The notes beneath the pieces are model-generated. The model was not told the DNA's origin and searched no databases. It saw nothing but the letters and a program-made list of their open reading frames with translations. From Nannocystis punicea (GTDB lineage: Bacteria; Myxococcota_A; Polyangia; Nannocystales; Nannocystaceae), in the NCBI RefSeq assembly GCF_026965555.1, contig NZ_CP114040.1, positions 10,700,001-10,764,000 on the forward strand: a stretch of 64,000 nt of DNA, in the 5' to 3' direction. A program made the position numbers and the translations under genes. Below, one piece after another: positions 37,013 through 46,551 of this stretch; the stretch's first letter is position 1, and each line of letters starts with the position of its first letter.

Positions 37013-40000
37013 TCACCGCTTGAGTTCGAACCCGCCGGCGACCGGCGGCCGCATCACCGCGCCGGGCCGGTTGGTCAAGAAGAGCTGCGCCGACTTGTTG
37101 GCGGGGTCGATCCGCAGCACCCGCTCGTAGTAATCGGCCGCGCGATCGTAGCGGGTCATCGATTCATTGACCTGGGCCAGGCCGACCAGCGCCGTCAGGT
37201 TGCGCGGGCTGGTCTGCAGCAGCAATTGCTCGTAGTACTTCTCGGCCTCGGGGTAGTTGCCCATCGTCTGCAGGCCCTGGGCGATGCAGCGCAGCACCTC
37301 GATGTTTTGCGGCTTCTCCTCGCGGACCTGCTTCAAGATCTTCACGCCGGCCTCGGCGTCGCGGGCCCGCACCTGGAAGCAGCCCTCGTCGATGCGCTCC
37401 TCGATCGTCTTCTTCGGCTTCTTCGTCGCCGACGGTGGCTTGTCGTTGCCCGGCTTGGCTGTGGTGCTGCCGTTGGACCTGCCGGCGGTGCCCGACTCGG
37501 TCTCGTCGAGCGGGTCCGGCTCTGCGCCGCCGGTGGTGGTCTCGGCGCTGTCACCGGACGGATCGGGCTCGGACGTGGCGCCCTGCAGCTGCTCGGGCTT
37601 GTCGCCGGTCGGAGAGTTCGGCGCGCTCGTCACGGTCGCCGGCGGCAGCTCCGGGCCCATCTTCTCGAAGTGCGGGTCGTCCTGCTTCTGCGGCGCCGGC
37701 GGTTCGACGCGCGGCACGTCGCGCTTGGCATCGTGCTCGAGCGACGACGGCACGAACGGGCGCGAATCACTCTCGCCGCGCTCCTCGCCCTTGGCCGTCT
37801 CGCGCAGGCTCGGCCCGACGATCTGCAGCGCCAGCAGCACCAGCGCCGCGCTGGCGCACAGCCCCAGCAGCGCGTACACGCCGCGCCCCGGCGCGCGGGC
37901 GTACTGCACCGGAGCGACCACCGGTTGCGCCGGCGCAGCCGCTCGCTCCTGCAGCATCCCCGTCGTCGCTCGCGGCGCCTTCTCGGGCACGTCGACCTCG
38001 CCCGCGATCACGGTCGCGTCGTCGTCGAGCTCCATCTCGGCCGCCGTCGCCTGCACCGCCGTCGCCGACAGCGCCGCCGTCGCCAGCGTCGCCTCTTCCG
38101 TGCCCGCCGCGTCCTCCGGCTTCACCGTCGCCCGCGCCATCGACGGCGCCGGAGCCATCGGCCCCGCAGCCATCGGCGGCGCGACGCTCGCCGGCGCGGA
38201 CATCGGCGGAGTCATCGGCGCCGCTTTGGCCATCGGCGCCGCAGGCCTCGACGCCTCGACCATCGGCGCCTCGAGAACCATCGGAGCCGCCCCCGGCGTC
38301 CTCTGCGGCGAGATCGGCTGCGCGGCGGCCAGCGGCCCCGACTCGGGCAGCGGCAGCGTCTCGAACATCCCGGTCCACGTCGGCGCCATCGCCTTCTTCG
38401 GCGGCGCCGGGATCTCCACTTCCCGCTCGGCCCAGGCCGTCGACAGCGCCTGCGTGAACTCGGCCGCCGAGCGGAAGCGGCGCTCGAGCTCCCACGCCAC
38501 GCCCTTCTTCAGCACGTCCTTCATCAACCCGCCGCAGTGCAGGCGGTCGATGAAGCGGTCGGCGTCGCGGACCACCTCGAGCGGCAGCTCGGCGCCGTAC
38601 AGCCCGAACACCGCCGTCATGGCCAGGCCGTAGATGTCGGCGCGGTGGTCGGCGTCCTGCGGCCGGTTGAGCACCTCGGGCGCGGAGTAGATGAACGAGC
38701 CCATCGGGCCGGTGCGGGTCGAGCCCAACGTGTCCTGCTCGCGCACCAGGTCGAAGTCGGTCAGCTTGGCCGCGCCGCCCTCGCCGAGCAGCACGTTGGA
38801 CGGCTTCACGTCGCGGTGGACCAGCCCGCGCTCGTGCGCGTGGACCAGCGCCTGGCCGACGGCGACGACGCCCGCCATCACTTGATCGGCGGTGAGCTGC
38901 CGGTCGAGCACCGCCTCGTGGAGCGTCCCGCCGGACATGTACTCCATCACGAAGAAGTGGCGGCCGGCCTCCTCGCCGTACGGCTCGAGCACCTGGACGA
39001 TGGCCGGGTGGCGCAGCTCGGACATCTTCCACGCCCCGCGGAAGAAGCGGTCGCGGCGGGTCTTGTCCTCGGCGAATTGTCCGTGCAGCACCTTGAGGGC
39101 CACCTCGCGCTTGGCCGACTCGTCGCGCGCGTGCCACACCGTCGCAAACCCGCCCTGACCGATCTGTCCGATCAGGCGGTAGCGGCCGCGCGCCAGCACG
39201 TCGCCCTCGCGCAGCTGCGCGCCCTCGCGGAACTCTCGCTTGAGCGCCGCGATCTCGGCCTCGACCTCGCTGGTCGTGTGGCCGTCTTCCTCGAGCTGCT
39301 GGCGCTTCGTCAGCGCCGCCTCGAGCTTGCGGCCGAGCGTCGCCTTGGCGCCGGCGACCTTCAGATCGAGCGGGCCGCCGGCCCCGAACACGCGGGCATA
39401 CACCTCGTTGCGGAACGGGTCCATCCCGCGGCACAGGCCCGTCAGCTGCAGCTCCTTGCGGTCCTCCTCGCCGAGCTCCTCGCCGTCGACCAGGCGGCGG
39501 AACAGCATGGCCAGGCGCGCGTCCTGGGTGACCAGGCGGAAGATGTTGTAGAAGTGGATGTTGCGCGGGCTCTCGGCGACGATGCTGGCGACCACCGCGT
39601 CGACGTCGTTGGCGTCGAGCTTCTTGGCCCCGCGGGCGGCGCGGTTCCACAGCGCCTCGAACACCAGCTGGCACAGGAACACCGAGCCCGCCGTCAGCTC
39701 GTACACGCGGGCGACCAGGTCGGGCCCCGCGAACGCGCCGGCGGTGGCGAGATACGACGCCAGCTGGCTGACCTGGGCCAGCGACAGGTCCTCGAGCGCG
39801 ATCTCGATGGCGACGTTGAACGGCGACCAGCGCGGGTCGGAGATGAAGCGCGACGAGTGGGCCGCCCCGGCCAGGACGAAGGTCAGGCGCAGCAGCGACT
39901 CCTCGTGCGCGCGCAGGTTGAAGAAGGTCCTGATCTTGCTGAAGATCTGCTCGCGGCACTCGACGTGGAGGAGCACGTCGATCTCGTCGACGAAGATCAC

Positions 40001-40363
40001 CAGGCGGCCGGGGAACGCGGTCAGCCAGGCCTTGAACACGTCGCGCGGGTCGCCCTTGCCGATCGGCGCCGGGTCGAAGTTGGCGCTGCGGGCCACCTCG
40101 TGCAGGAACTGGCGCCAGAAGTCGTCGTACGAGCGGACCACGAACGGCGACAGGTCGACCAGCGCGCAGCGGAACTCCGGCGCCGGCAGCGACGACATCG
40201 TGCGGGCGATCAGGCTCGACTTGCCGCTCTGCCGCGGCGCCGCGAAGTACGGGTAGTACTGGTTGTCGCGGATCTGCTCGACCAGCTCCGCGTCGGCGCC
40301 GCGGCGGATGTACGCCTTGCCGGCGAACGCCCCTGCCGCCCGGTACGGGTTCTCGACCGTCAC
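37013..40363 (-). CDS. AAA ATPase (AAA_35-like) - Ser/Thr kinase - TPR fusion
   Basis: The GTG at 40363 overlaps the upstream stop (GTGA), giving 1116 residues. Order: AAA_35-like ATPase (about 5-330) with Walker A AAPRQSGKSS (41-50) and Walker B LVIFVDEID (121-129); a coiled-coil (345-385); a Hanks kinase (395-645) with IGQGGFATVW, VALK, HRDVKPSN and APE, where DFG is replaced by DFD (DFDL); a Pro/Ala/Met-rich linker with MAxAxPM repeats; a membrane helix near 815-840; then a charged segment and TPR-like helices (about 1000-1116). The protein couples ATP-driven sensing to phosphorylation at the membrane. With the overlapping SIR2-ATPase gene it likely forms one signalling or immune complex (inference). 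Confidence 0.88.
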   Translation of the reverse strand: MTVENPYRAAGAFAGKAYIRRGADAELVEQIRDNQYYPYFAAPRQSGKSSLIARTMSSLPAPEFRCALVDLSPFVVRSYDDFWRQFLHEVARSANFDPAPIGKGDPRDVFKAWLTAFPGRLVIFVDEIDVLLHVECREQIFSKIRTFFNLRAHEESLLRLTFVLAGAAHSSRFISDPRWSPFNVAIEIALEDLSLAQVSQLASYLATAGAFAGPDLVARVYELTAGSVFLCQLVFEALWNRAARGAKKLDANDVDAVVASIVAESPRNIHFYNIFRLVTQDARLAMLFRRLVDGEELGEEDRKELQLTGLCRGMDPFRNEVYARVFGAGGPLDLKVAGAKATLGRKLEAALTKRQQLEEDGHTTSEVEAEIAALKREFREGAQLREGDVLARGRYRLIGQIGQGGFATVWHARDESAKREVALKVLHGQFAEDKTRRDRFFRGAWKMSELRHPAIVQVLEPYGEEAGRHFFVMEYMSGGTLHEAVLDRQLTADQVMAGVVAVGQALVHAHERGLVHRDVKPSNVLLGEGGAAKLTDFDLVREQDTLGSTRTGPMGSFIYSAPEVLNRPQDADHRADIYGLAMTAVFGLYGAELPLEVVRDADRFIDRLHCGGLMKDVLKKGVAWELERRFRSAAEFTQALSTAWAEREVEIPAPPKKAMAPTWTGMFETLPLPESGPLAAAQPISPQRTPGAAPMVLEAPMVEASRPAAPMAKAAPMTPPMSAPASVAPPMAAGPMAPAPSMARATVKPEDAAGTEEATLATAALSATAVQATAAEMELDDDATVIAGEVDVPEKAPRATTGMLQERAAAPAQPVVAPVQYARAPGRGVYALLGLCASAALVLLALQIVGPSLRETAKGEERGESDSRPFVPSSLEHDAKRDVPRVEPPAPQKQDDPHFEKMGPELPPATVTSAPNSPTGDKPEQLQGATSEPDPSGDSAETTTGGAEPDPLDETESGTAGRSNGSTTAKPGNDKPPSATKKPKKTIEERIDEGCFQVRARDAEAGVKILKQVREEKPQNIEVLRCIAQGLQTMGNYPEAEKYYEQLLLQTSPRNLTALVGLAQVNESMTRYDRAADYYERVLRIDPANKSAQLFLTNRPGAVMRPPVAGGFELKR

Positions 40364-42432
40364 CGGTAGCTCTCCTTCTTGCGCACCCGCGCCGCCAGGT
40401 CGGCGTCGCCGATCCCGGCCGACTCGTCCTTCCACAGGTTGAAGCACAGGCACTGGGCCGGCTTCGGCAGCATCTTGGTGCGCTCGCGGATCGTCGCCCG
40501 CTCGGCCTCCGCCACCGCGCGGGCCCGCGGCGGCAGCAGGGCCAACAGCCGGCCGAGCTCCGCCTCCGTGAACGGGCGCAGCTCGACCTCGGGCCAGTCG
40601 CCGAGGTTGGGGTTCGACAGCTCGAAGCTGGCCAGCACCTCGGCGATCGGGTCGCGCGTGGTCACCACCAGCCGCAGCGCCCCGGTCAGCTGCGTGACCA
40701 CCCGGTACAGCGCCGGCACGAACCGCTGCGCCACCTCGGGCGTCAGCCCGCCGAACTCGTCGAGCGTGAGCAGCAGCGGCCGCTGAGCCGCGGCCGTCTG
40801 GACCTCGCGCCAGCCCTTGAAGCCCTGGCCGTAGGCGCGGCCGACCTCGGCGAAGAACTCGTCGAGGAACAGGTTCACGTCGTCCACCCGCATCATCTGC
40901 AGGTCGAGCAGGCACACCGCCGCGCCCGCGCCGCTCGGCCACGCGCGGTCGGCCCGCAGCAGCAGGCTCGACTTGCCGATCGAGAAGTCGCCGCGGACCA
41001 CGACCACGTGCGCGCCGCCCTCGAGCGCCTCCGCCAGCGCCGCGTCGGCCGCCCGGGCCACGTACGACGGCGCCGACAGCCCGAGCATGCCCGCCTTCTG
41101 GAACGGGTTGATCCCGGGGGGCATGCCCGTCTGGACATGTACCGAAGGACTTGTCCCCGCGGACATGCCCGTTCCGCCCTGTCCGCTAGAACCTGTCCCT
41201 TGGGGCACAGGAAGGACGCCGCCCGCCGAATTGTCCGGCGCGCACTCGGCCTCCGCGTGGGTCCCGAGCACCGCGACGATCGAGCCGGCGGTGTGCGACG
41301 ACGCCGCGTCCGGGTCAGCCGGCGGCACGATGGGCCGCAGCCCGCTCTCGCCGGCGAAGAACAGCCCGCTCTGGCTCGTGCGCGCCCCGCTGTCGCCCGG
41401 CCGGGCCCCGCTGTCGCCGGCGTGGTGGGCCCCGCTGACGGGCGCCCGCGACTCGGCCATCCGCTCGGCCAGCCGCGGCAGGAACACGTGGGCGTCGATC
41501 CCCTTGTAGAGCGCCACCCGGGCGCGATCGATCCCCGGGCGCAGCGCCGCGAGCAGCCGGCTCGACCCGCGCACGATCGCCGCCTCGTCCTCGGGGTAGA
41601 ACGCCCACGCGATCTTGATCGGCGCCAGCCCGCCCTGGACCATGGCGATCAGCGAGCGCGTGAACACGTCGTCCCAGCCGCTGTAGCCGAGCACCACCAG
41701 GGTGCGCGCGCTGATCAGGGCGGCCAGCGACGCCGCCAGCTTGGGCCGCTCCTGGCCGAGCTGCGCGGGCGTGTGCAGCGTGTCGGTGCGGAACCAGTCG
41801 CCGTGGAAGTGGACCACCAGGCAGCCCTGGCCGTCGACGCCCGAGAAGCTGCCGTCGCCGTGGAGCGCGGCCGTGTACGCGCGGCCGCCGGCCCGGCGCA
41901 CGCTGATCGACACCAGCGGGTCGAAGTTCGACGTCAGCACCAGCGGCCTCGTCGCCGCCGACGCGCGCGCCAGCACCTGGCCGAGCGCGTCCGCGGCCGG
42001 CGGCAGGTGCCAGCCCTCGAGGTCGTCCTCCAGCGCGCGGCACGCCTCGGGGTCGAGCGCCGTCGACAGTGTCGACGACTGCGACGACGGCCGGCGGGCC
42101 AGCAGCACCGCGCGTCGGATCACCGCGTTGGCCGCGTCCGGGTCGCGCGTGAGCAGCAGGTGGCGAAACGCCGCCTGGTAGCGGTTGTCCGGCTCCTTCG
42201 CCAGCGCCGCCTCGAAGCGCTGCAGCTCGCGGGGATGCTGGTACTCGCCGCGGATCAGCTCGATCACCCCGTCGACCCGCGGCACCCCCGGCTCGCCCGC
42301 CCGGCTCGGGGCCGTGACCGCCGAGCCCACCAGGTACACCAGCTCTTGCGCCCGCGCCGACAGCCGGTCCAGCAGGTCCTCGTCGCTCCCGAACTCGAAC
42401 GCCATCGAACCGGCAGAGGAATCGGCGGGCAT
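40360..42432 (-). CDS. SIR2-like domain fused to STAND/AAA-type ATPase
   Basis: 690 residues from the ATG at 42432. The N-terminal SIR2-like domain (about 30-330) has LVGSAVT (35-40, in place of GAGxS), LTSNFDPLV (TxNxD motif), VVHFHG (His210, the expected catalytic His) and VVLGYSGWDD; SIR2-like proteins of this class commonly hydrolyse NAD+ in anti-phage defence. The linker (about 335-445) is Gly/Ser/Ala-rich and partly encoded by a palindrome array. The C-terminal ATPase has Walker A GDFSIGKSSLL (481-491), Walker B LLLTLDEFGG and sensor-like LVVTTRDPI. This fits a STAND or NLR-like switch with a NADase effector. A 4-bp overlap couples it to the kinase gene. Confidence 0.85.
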   Translation of the reverse strand: MPADSSAGSMAFEFGSDEDLLDRLSARAQELVYLVGSAVTAPSRAGEPGVPRVDGVIELIRGEYQHPRELQRFEAALAKEPDNRYQAAFRHLLLTRDPDAANAVIRRAVLLARRPSSQSSTLSTALDPEACRALEDDLEGWHLPPAADALGQVLARASAATRPLVLTSNFDPLVSISVRRAGGRAYTAALHGDGSFSGVDGQGCLVVHFHGDWFRTDTLHTPAQLGQERPKLAASLAALISARTLVVLGYSGWDDVFTRSLIAMVQGGLAPIKIAWAFYPEDEAAIVRGSSRLLAALRPGIDRARVALYKGIDAHVFLPRLAERMAESRAPVSGAHHAGDSGARPGDSGARTSQSGLFFAGESGLRPIVPPADPDAASSHTAGSIVAVLGTHAEAECAPDNSAGGVLPVPQGTGSSGQGGTGMSAGTSPSVHVQTGMPPGINPFQKAGMLGLSAPSYVARAADAALAEALEGGAHVVVVRGDFSIGKSSLLLRADRAWPSGAGAAVCLLDLQMMRVDDVNLFLDEFFAEVGRAYGQGFKGWREVQTAAAQRPLLLTLDEFGGLTPEVAQRFVPALYRVVTQLTGALRLVVTTRDPIAEVLASFELSNPNLGDWPEVELRPFTEAELGRLLALLPPRARAVAEAERATIRERTKMLPKPAQCLCFNLWKDESAGIGDADLAARVRKKESYR
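41121..41211. repeat. In-frame palindrome array in the SIR2-ATPase linker
   Basis: About five successive family arms occur in 91 bp: GCATGCCCGTCTGGACATG, ACCGAAGGACTTGTCC, CCGCGGACATGCCCG, CCCTGTCCGCTAGAACCTG and TGTCCCTTGGGGCACAGG. They encode a Gly/Ser/Thr/Pro linker (residues 408-438) between the SIR2 and ATPase domains. It is the densest in-gene array in the window. Confidence 0.8.
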
Positions 42433-42986
42433 CGTGTCACCCGAGGATACCTCACGCCCGGCCGCCCGGCCTCGCCGCCCGCCATGACGACGTCGACAGC
42501 GTCCCCCGCCTCCCGGCGCGTTCGCGCGACCCTGCGGAGGCCGTCTTCAGACCCCGCGCGATTCCGCGCAACCGCCGTGGGATCGCCTCCCAACGCGGCC
42601 GTGCCGCCCATCTCGCCAGGCCGAGCCCGCCGCAGACGAAGACTCCCACCTGCATCCGCCCCCCGCGAGGGCCGCAGCGGCCGCCCGTCCTCGGGCGGCG
42701 CCCACATCCTCGCCGTCCCGCGAGCGGACCCCGATCCTTCTCCCGAGGACATGTCTCAACGGTCATTCCACGTGAACCTATAGACATGTCACAAAAGACA
42801 TGTCCAAACAACCATGCCCGAATATTTCAGGCACCCGCGTCGCCATCCCCTGCGCCCCACTCTGACATACACGCGCTGCAGCGAACGGGCACCGCCGACG
42901 CGCCGCGGAGATGACGCGAGTCTGACCGACGTCCTTTTCCGGCGCGCGGGAGGCTGTCACGATCCCCCGCGTCCTGGAGGACTGAC
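42433..42986. other. 554-bp divergent gap with palindromes, no gene
   Basis: The interval lies between the SIR2 gene (minus) and the first protease-like lipoprotein gene (plus). The left 300 bp are Arg/Pro-coding-like in all frames, without signal or start. The right part holds the palindrome cluster 42748-42816. Promoters for both flanking units must lie here. Confidence 0.45.
42748..42816. repeat. Palindrome cluster (three copies)
   Basis: GACATGTCTCAACGGTCATTC is followed by TAGACATGTCACAAAAGACATG and TGTCCAAACAACCATG. The loops are A-rich (CACAAAA, AAACAAC), in contrast to the G+C-rich flanks. Confidence 0.8.
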
Positions 42987-44687
42987 ATGGCTCTAATTCC
43001 CTTTTTTAGAAGAAGTACTTCGCGACGTTCCCTCGTGTTGGCGTCGGTCGTGAGCGCCACCCTGACAGCTTGCCCCGATACCCCCGGAGAGACGACCGAG
43101 ACCACCGGTAACGACACCTCGACCGGCACCGACACGGGCGACTCGACCGACACCACGAGCACCGGCGGCTCGACCGACGCGCCGACGACCGACCCAACGA
43201 CCACCACCGACGACAGCACCAGCACCACCGGCGAACCGGAGCTGAGCCGCATCGAGAAGATCCTCGCGGCGCTCGGCGTGGCCATGTACGAGTGCCCCGA
43301 GCGCGTGTGGCCGGACGTGCAGGACAGCTACCGCGCCCGCCAGGTCCTGCTGGCCTCGGTGCTCGAGAACCGCGCGTGGCTGTGGAACGACCAGGTCAGC
43401 CAGGCCGAACCGCCGGCGGTCAGCGACGGCCCGCTCGACGGCTTGCCGCCGGAGTGGACGGCGTCCTTCAACGTGGGCGTTCTGCAGAACGTCCAGACTC
43501 TGGGGATCTCCCTCGACGAGACGGCCGCGCAGAACGAGGCGATCGCGTCGGCGGGCCTCGAGGTGTGGCCCGACGCCGCGATCTCCCTCGCCTTCCACGA
43601 GGGCTTTCACTTCCTCAGCGCGCAGGACGACTGGAACGTGGGCAACGGCAGCCGCACCGCCCCCTACCCCGAGCCGTGGCAGCCGCGCTACCTGCGAGCC
43701 GCGCTGCTCACGGCCTTGCTCGCCGCGGTCCAGGGCGACGCCGACGCGCTGCCGGCCGCCGCCTACTGGCAGGCCCAGCTGCAGGCCGAGTTCGCCGAGG
43801 AGCTGCAGGCCGGCCGCCGCTACGAGTGCACCGAGGGCAGCGCGGAGTATGCCTCGCTGATGATGAGCGCGCTGGCCGAGCTCGGCTGCGAGGCCAGCGA
43901 CGCCGAGCTGCTCGCGCTCGCCAGGGAGCGCGCCGACGACGGCCTCTTCCTCGGCATCGCCGGCTACAACCCCGGCCGCGAATTTTATGACCTGGGCGTG
44001 CTCGCGGGCCTGCTGCTGCGCGAGCAGCAGGTCCCCGGCTGGGAGCTCGAGGTCGAGGACGGCACCCCGCCGGTCGAGCTCGCGCTCGCGGGCGTGACTC
44101 CGGCGTCGCAGCCCGACGACCCCGCGCTGCAGGCCAGCGTGCAGTCGGTGGTCGACGCCCGCAACGCGTCGCTGGCCACCCTGATCGAGCCGATGCTCGA
44201 GCACATGCAGAGCGCCGAGTACACGCGGATCCCCGTCTCCTACGGCTGGATCGCCGGCTCCTTCCAGGTCGGCGGCTTCTACTACCTCGCCGAGGACCCG
44301 GCCGAGCCGGAGGTGCTGCTGAGCTTCTCGGCCGAGCTCGACCCGCCGTCCGGCGTGGCGATCTCCGTCCAGCAGCTCACCGCCCTGACCGGCGTGACGA
44401 CCCCCTGCGCCTTGCCGGCCGGGAACTCGATCGTCCTGACGATCCCGACCGCCGACCTCGAGGTCGCGGCCGACAAGGCGACCGCCACCAACGCCAGGCT
44501 GAAGTTCTCCGGCCTCGAGGTCGAGGCGACCACCGACATCGGCGGCCTGCCGTGGCTGTGCCCGGTCGACGGCGGCGGAGCCGGCAACGCCCCGCCCGCC
44601 GAGCCGAACCCCGTGCTCGACGAGCTGCGCGCGCGGTCGAACGCCCCCCACCACCCGCTGCGGCGGCTGACCGACGCGAACGGATGA
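42987..44687 (+). CDS. Putative zinc-metalloprotease-like lipoprotein (copy 1, intact)
   Basis: 566 residues with a lipoprotein signal ending LTAC (Cys 29), a Thr/Asp/Gly linker (about 30-85) and a long domain of unknown family. Residues 204-208 are HEGFH in an ISLAFHEGFHFLSAQ context, an HExxH zinc motif. ECTEGSAEY at about 281-288 supplies candidate third-ligand Glu residues (283 or 287). This is the spacing expected of gluzincin-type metallopeptidases, but I recognise no named family, so proteolysis is inferred from motifs. CPERVWPDV and GLPWLCPVD suggest a disulfide. The start at 42987 follows the ribosome binding site CTGGAGGA. A second, frameshifted copy follows in tandem. Confidence 0.8.
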   Translation: MALIPFFRRSTSRRSLVLASVVSATLTACPDTPGETTETTGNDTSTGTDTGDSTDTTSTGGSTDAPTTDPTTTTDDSTSTTGEPELSRIEKILAALGVAMYECPERVWPDVQDSYRARQVLLASVLENRAWLWNDQVSQAEPPAVSDGPLDGLPPEWTASFNVGVLQNVQTLGISLDETAAQNEAIASAGLEVWPDAAISLAFHEGFHFLSAQDDWNVGNGSRTAPYPEPWQPRYLRAALLTALLAAVQGDADALPAAAYWQAQLQAEFAEELQAGRRYECTEGSAEYASLMMSALAELGCEASDAELLALARERADDGLFLGIAGYNPGREFYDLGVLAGLLLREQQVPGWELEVEDGTPPVELALAGVTPASQPDDPALQASVQSVVDARNASLATLIEPMLEHMQSAEYTRIPVSYGWIAGSFQVGGFYYLAEDPAEPEVLLSFSAELDPPSGVAISVQQLTALTGVTTPCALPAGNSIVLTIPTADLEVAADKATATNARLKFSGLEVEATTDIGGLPWLCPVDGGGAGNAPPAEPNPVLDELRARSNAPHHPLRRLTDANG

Positions 44688-44698
44688 ATCATCGTACA

Positions 44699-44712
44699 TG
44701 TCCCCAGGGACA
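44699..44712. repeat. TGTCC-CCAG-GGACA palindrome after protease copy 1
   Basis: A perfect palindrome in the context AATCATCGTACATG, 11 bp after the stop. The equivalent site after copy 2 (46552) keeps the arms but has a different loop, CAAA. Confidence 0.9.
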
Positions 44713-44961
44713 TACATGAAAGACCACGCGTCCGGCCGGGCCCGCGCCCGCGCGGACGCGTTCCTCATGAGGCCGGCATCTGCTAGCCGCTCCTGTCGGG
44801 CCATCACCGGCGCGTGCCCCGAAACGGACTGACATGGTCGCGCTGCCGACGAGCTCCGCCGAGCGCGAAGATGCTGGCCAGCGAAGACGGCGCCCGGGTG
44901 ACGGACGGGCTACCCGGACCCGCGGACGGTGCCACGATCCCGCTCGTCCTGGAGGATGACC

Positions 44962-46537
44962 GTGTTCCTGTCGACCGCCTCGTCAAAGAATCCGCGACGT
45001 CCCCTCGCGCTGGCGACCGTCGTGAGCGCGACGCTGACAGCGTGCCCCGATGACACCGGAGGCGAGGCGACCGACCTCGACGCCAGGGAGGCCAGCGAGC
45101 CGGAGCCGAGCCGCGTCGAGAACATCCTCGCCGCGCTCGACGTGGCGATGTACGAGTGCCCCGAGCGGGTGTGGCCGGACGTGCAGGCCAGCTACCGCGC
45201 CCGCCAGGTCCTGCTCGCCTCGGAGCTCGAGAACCGCGCGTGGCTGTGGAACGACCAGGCCGGCGCGGGTGAACCGCCGGTCGTCCGCGAGATGCCGCTC
45301 GACAGCTTGCCGGCGGAGTGGGCGGCGTTCTTCAACGTGGACGAGCTGCAGGGCGTGCGCACTCTGGGGATCTCCCTCGACGAGACGGCGGCGCTGAACG
45401 ACAAGCTCGCGGCCGAGGGGTTCGACGTGTGGCCCGACACGGCGCTCAACTTTGCCTTCCACGAGGGCTTCCACTTCCTCAGCGCCCAGGACGACTGGAA
45501 CGTGGCCGACACCGGCCGCTACGCCGCCTACCCCGAGTCCTGGCAGCCGCGCTACCTGCGAGCGTCGCTCCTCACCGCGCTGCTCGCCGCGCTCCAGGGC
45601 GACACCCACGCGCTGCCGGCCGCGGCGCACTGGCAGGCCCGGCTGCAGGCCGAGTTCGCCGAGGAGCTGCAGCCCGGCCGCCGCTTCGAATGCACCGAGG
45701 GCAGCGCCCAGTATGCGACGATGATGATGAGCGCTGGCGGAGCTCGGCTGCGAGGCCAGCGACGCCGAGCTGCTCGCGGTCGCCGAGGAGCGCATCGACG
45801 ACGGCCTCTTCCTCGACATCCCCGGCTACGACCCGGACCGCGAATTCTACGACCTGGGGTTGCTCTCCGGCCTGCTGCTGCGCGAGCGGCAGGCGCCCGG
45901 GTGGGAGCTCGCGGTCGAGGACGGCACCCCGCCGGTCGAGCTCGCGCTCGCGGGCGTGACCCCGGCGCCGCAGCCCGACGACCCCGCGCTGCAGGCGAGC
46001 GTGCGGAAGGTGGTCGACGCCCGCAACGCGTCGCTGGCGACCCAGATCGAGCCGATGCTCGCGCACATGGAGAGCCCCGAGTACACCCGGCTCCCGGTGT
46101 CGTTCGACTGGATCGCCGGCTCGTTCGACGTCGACGGCTTCTACTACCTCGCCGACGACCCGGCCAGGCCGGAGCTGCTGCTGAACTTCACGGCCGAGCT
46201 CGATCCGCCGTCCGGCGTGGCGATCTCGGTCCAGGAGCTCACCGCCATGACCGGCATCTCGACCCCGTGCGCGCTGTCGGCCGAGGACGCGCTCGTCCTG
46301 ACGATCCCGACCGCCGACCTCACCGTCGCGGGCGAAAAGGCGACCGCCACCAGCCCCAACGTCACCTTCTCCGGCCTCGAGGTCGAGGCCACCCCCGACC
46401 TCGACGGCCTGCCGTGGCTGTGCCCGGTCGACGGCGGCGGGATCGGCGACGCGCCGCCCGCCGAGGCGAACCCGCTGCTCGACGAGCTGCGCGCGCGCTC
46501 CCCCCACTCGCCGCGGCGACGGGTCGACGCGAATTGA
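44962..46537 (+). pseudogene. Zinc-metalloprotease-like lipoprotein (copy 2, frameshifted)
   Basis: This is a tandem paralogue of the 42987 gene with a shorter linker. The GTG at 44962 is spaced 6 bp from GGAGG; the ATG at 44956 would touch it. The signal ends LTAC, and HEGFHFLSAQ and ECTEGSAQY are kept. At about 45731-45734 the copy-1 sequence AGCGCGCTGG reads AGCGCTGG: a 2-bp loss in a GC dinucleotide run shifts the frame, and the rest (ELGCEASDAELLAVAEERI to the end) continues in frame +1. The second part is well conserved, so the lesion is recent, a sequencing error, or a slippage switch. As read, translation would give about 260 native residues, then an Arg-rich tail. Confidence 0.8.
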
Positions 46538-46551
46538 CGAATCATTATACA

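Noticed and set aside
36492..37016. N-terminal extension of the reverse transcriptase
   Set aside because: This DNA is the ribozyme 5' part (domain I-III) and the product is not similar to RT proteins.
37013..40942. Longer start for the kinase fusion (1309 residues)
   Set aside because: The extra 193 residues run antiparallel-free through the upstream SIR2 gene in another frame and are Arg/Gly-rich; the GTGA overlap start at 40363 begins directly with the AAA domain.
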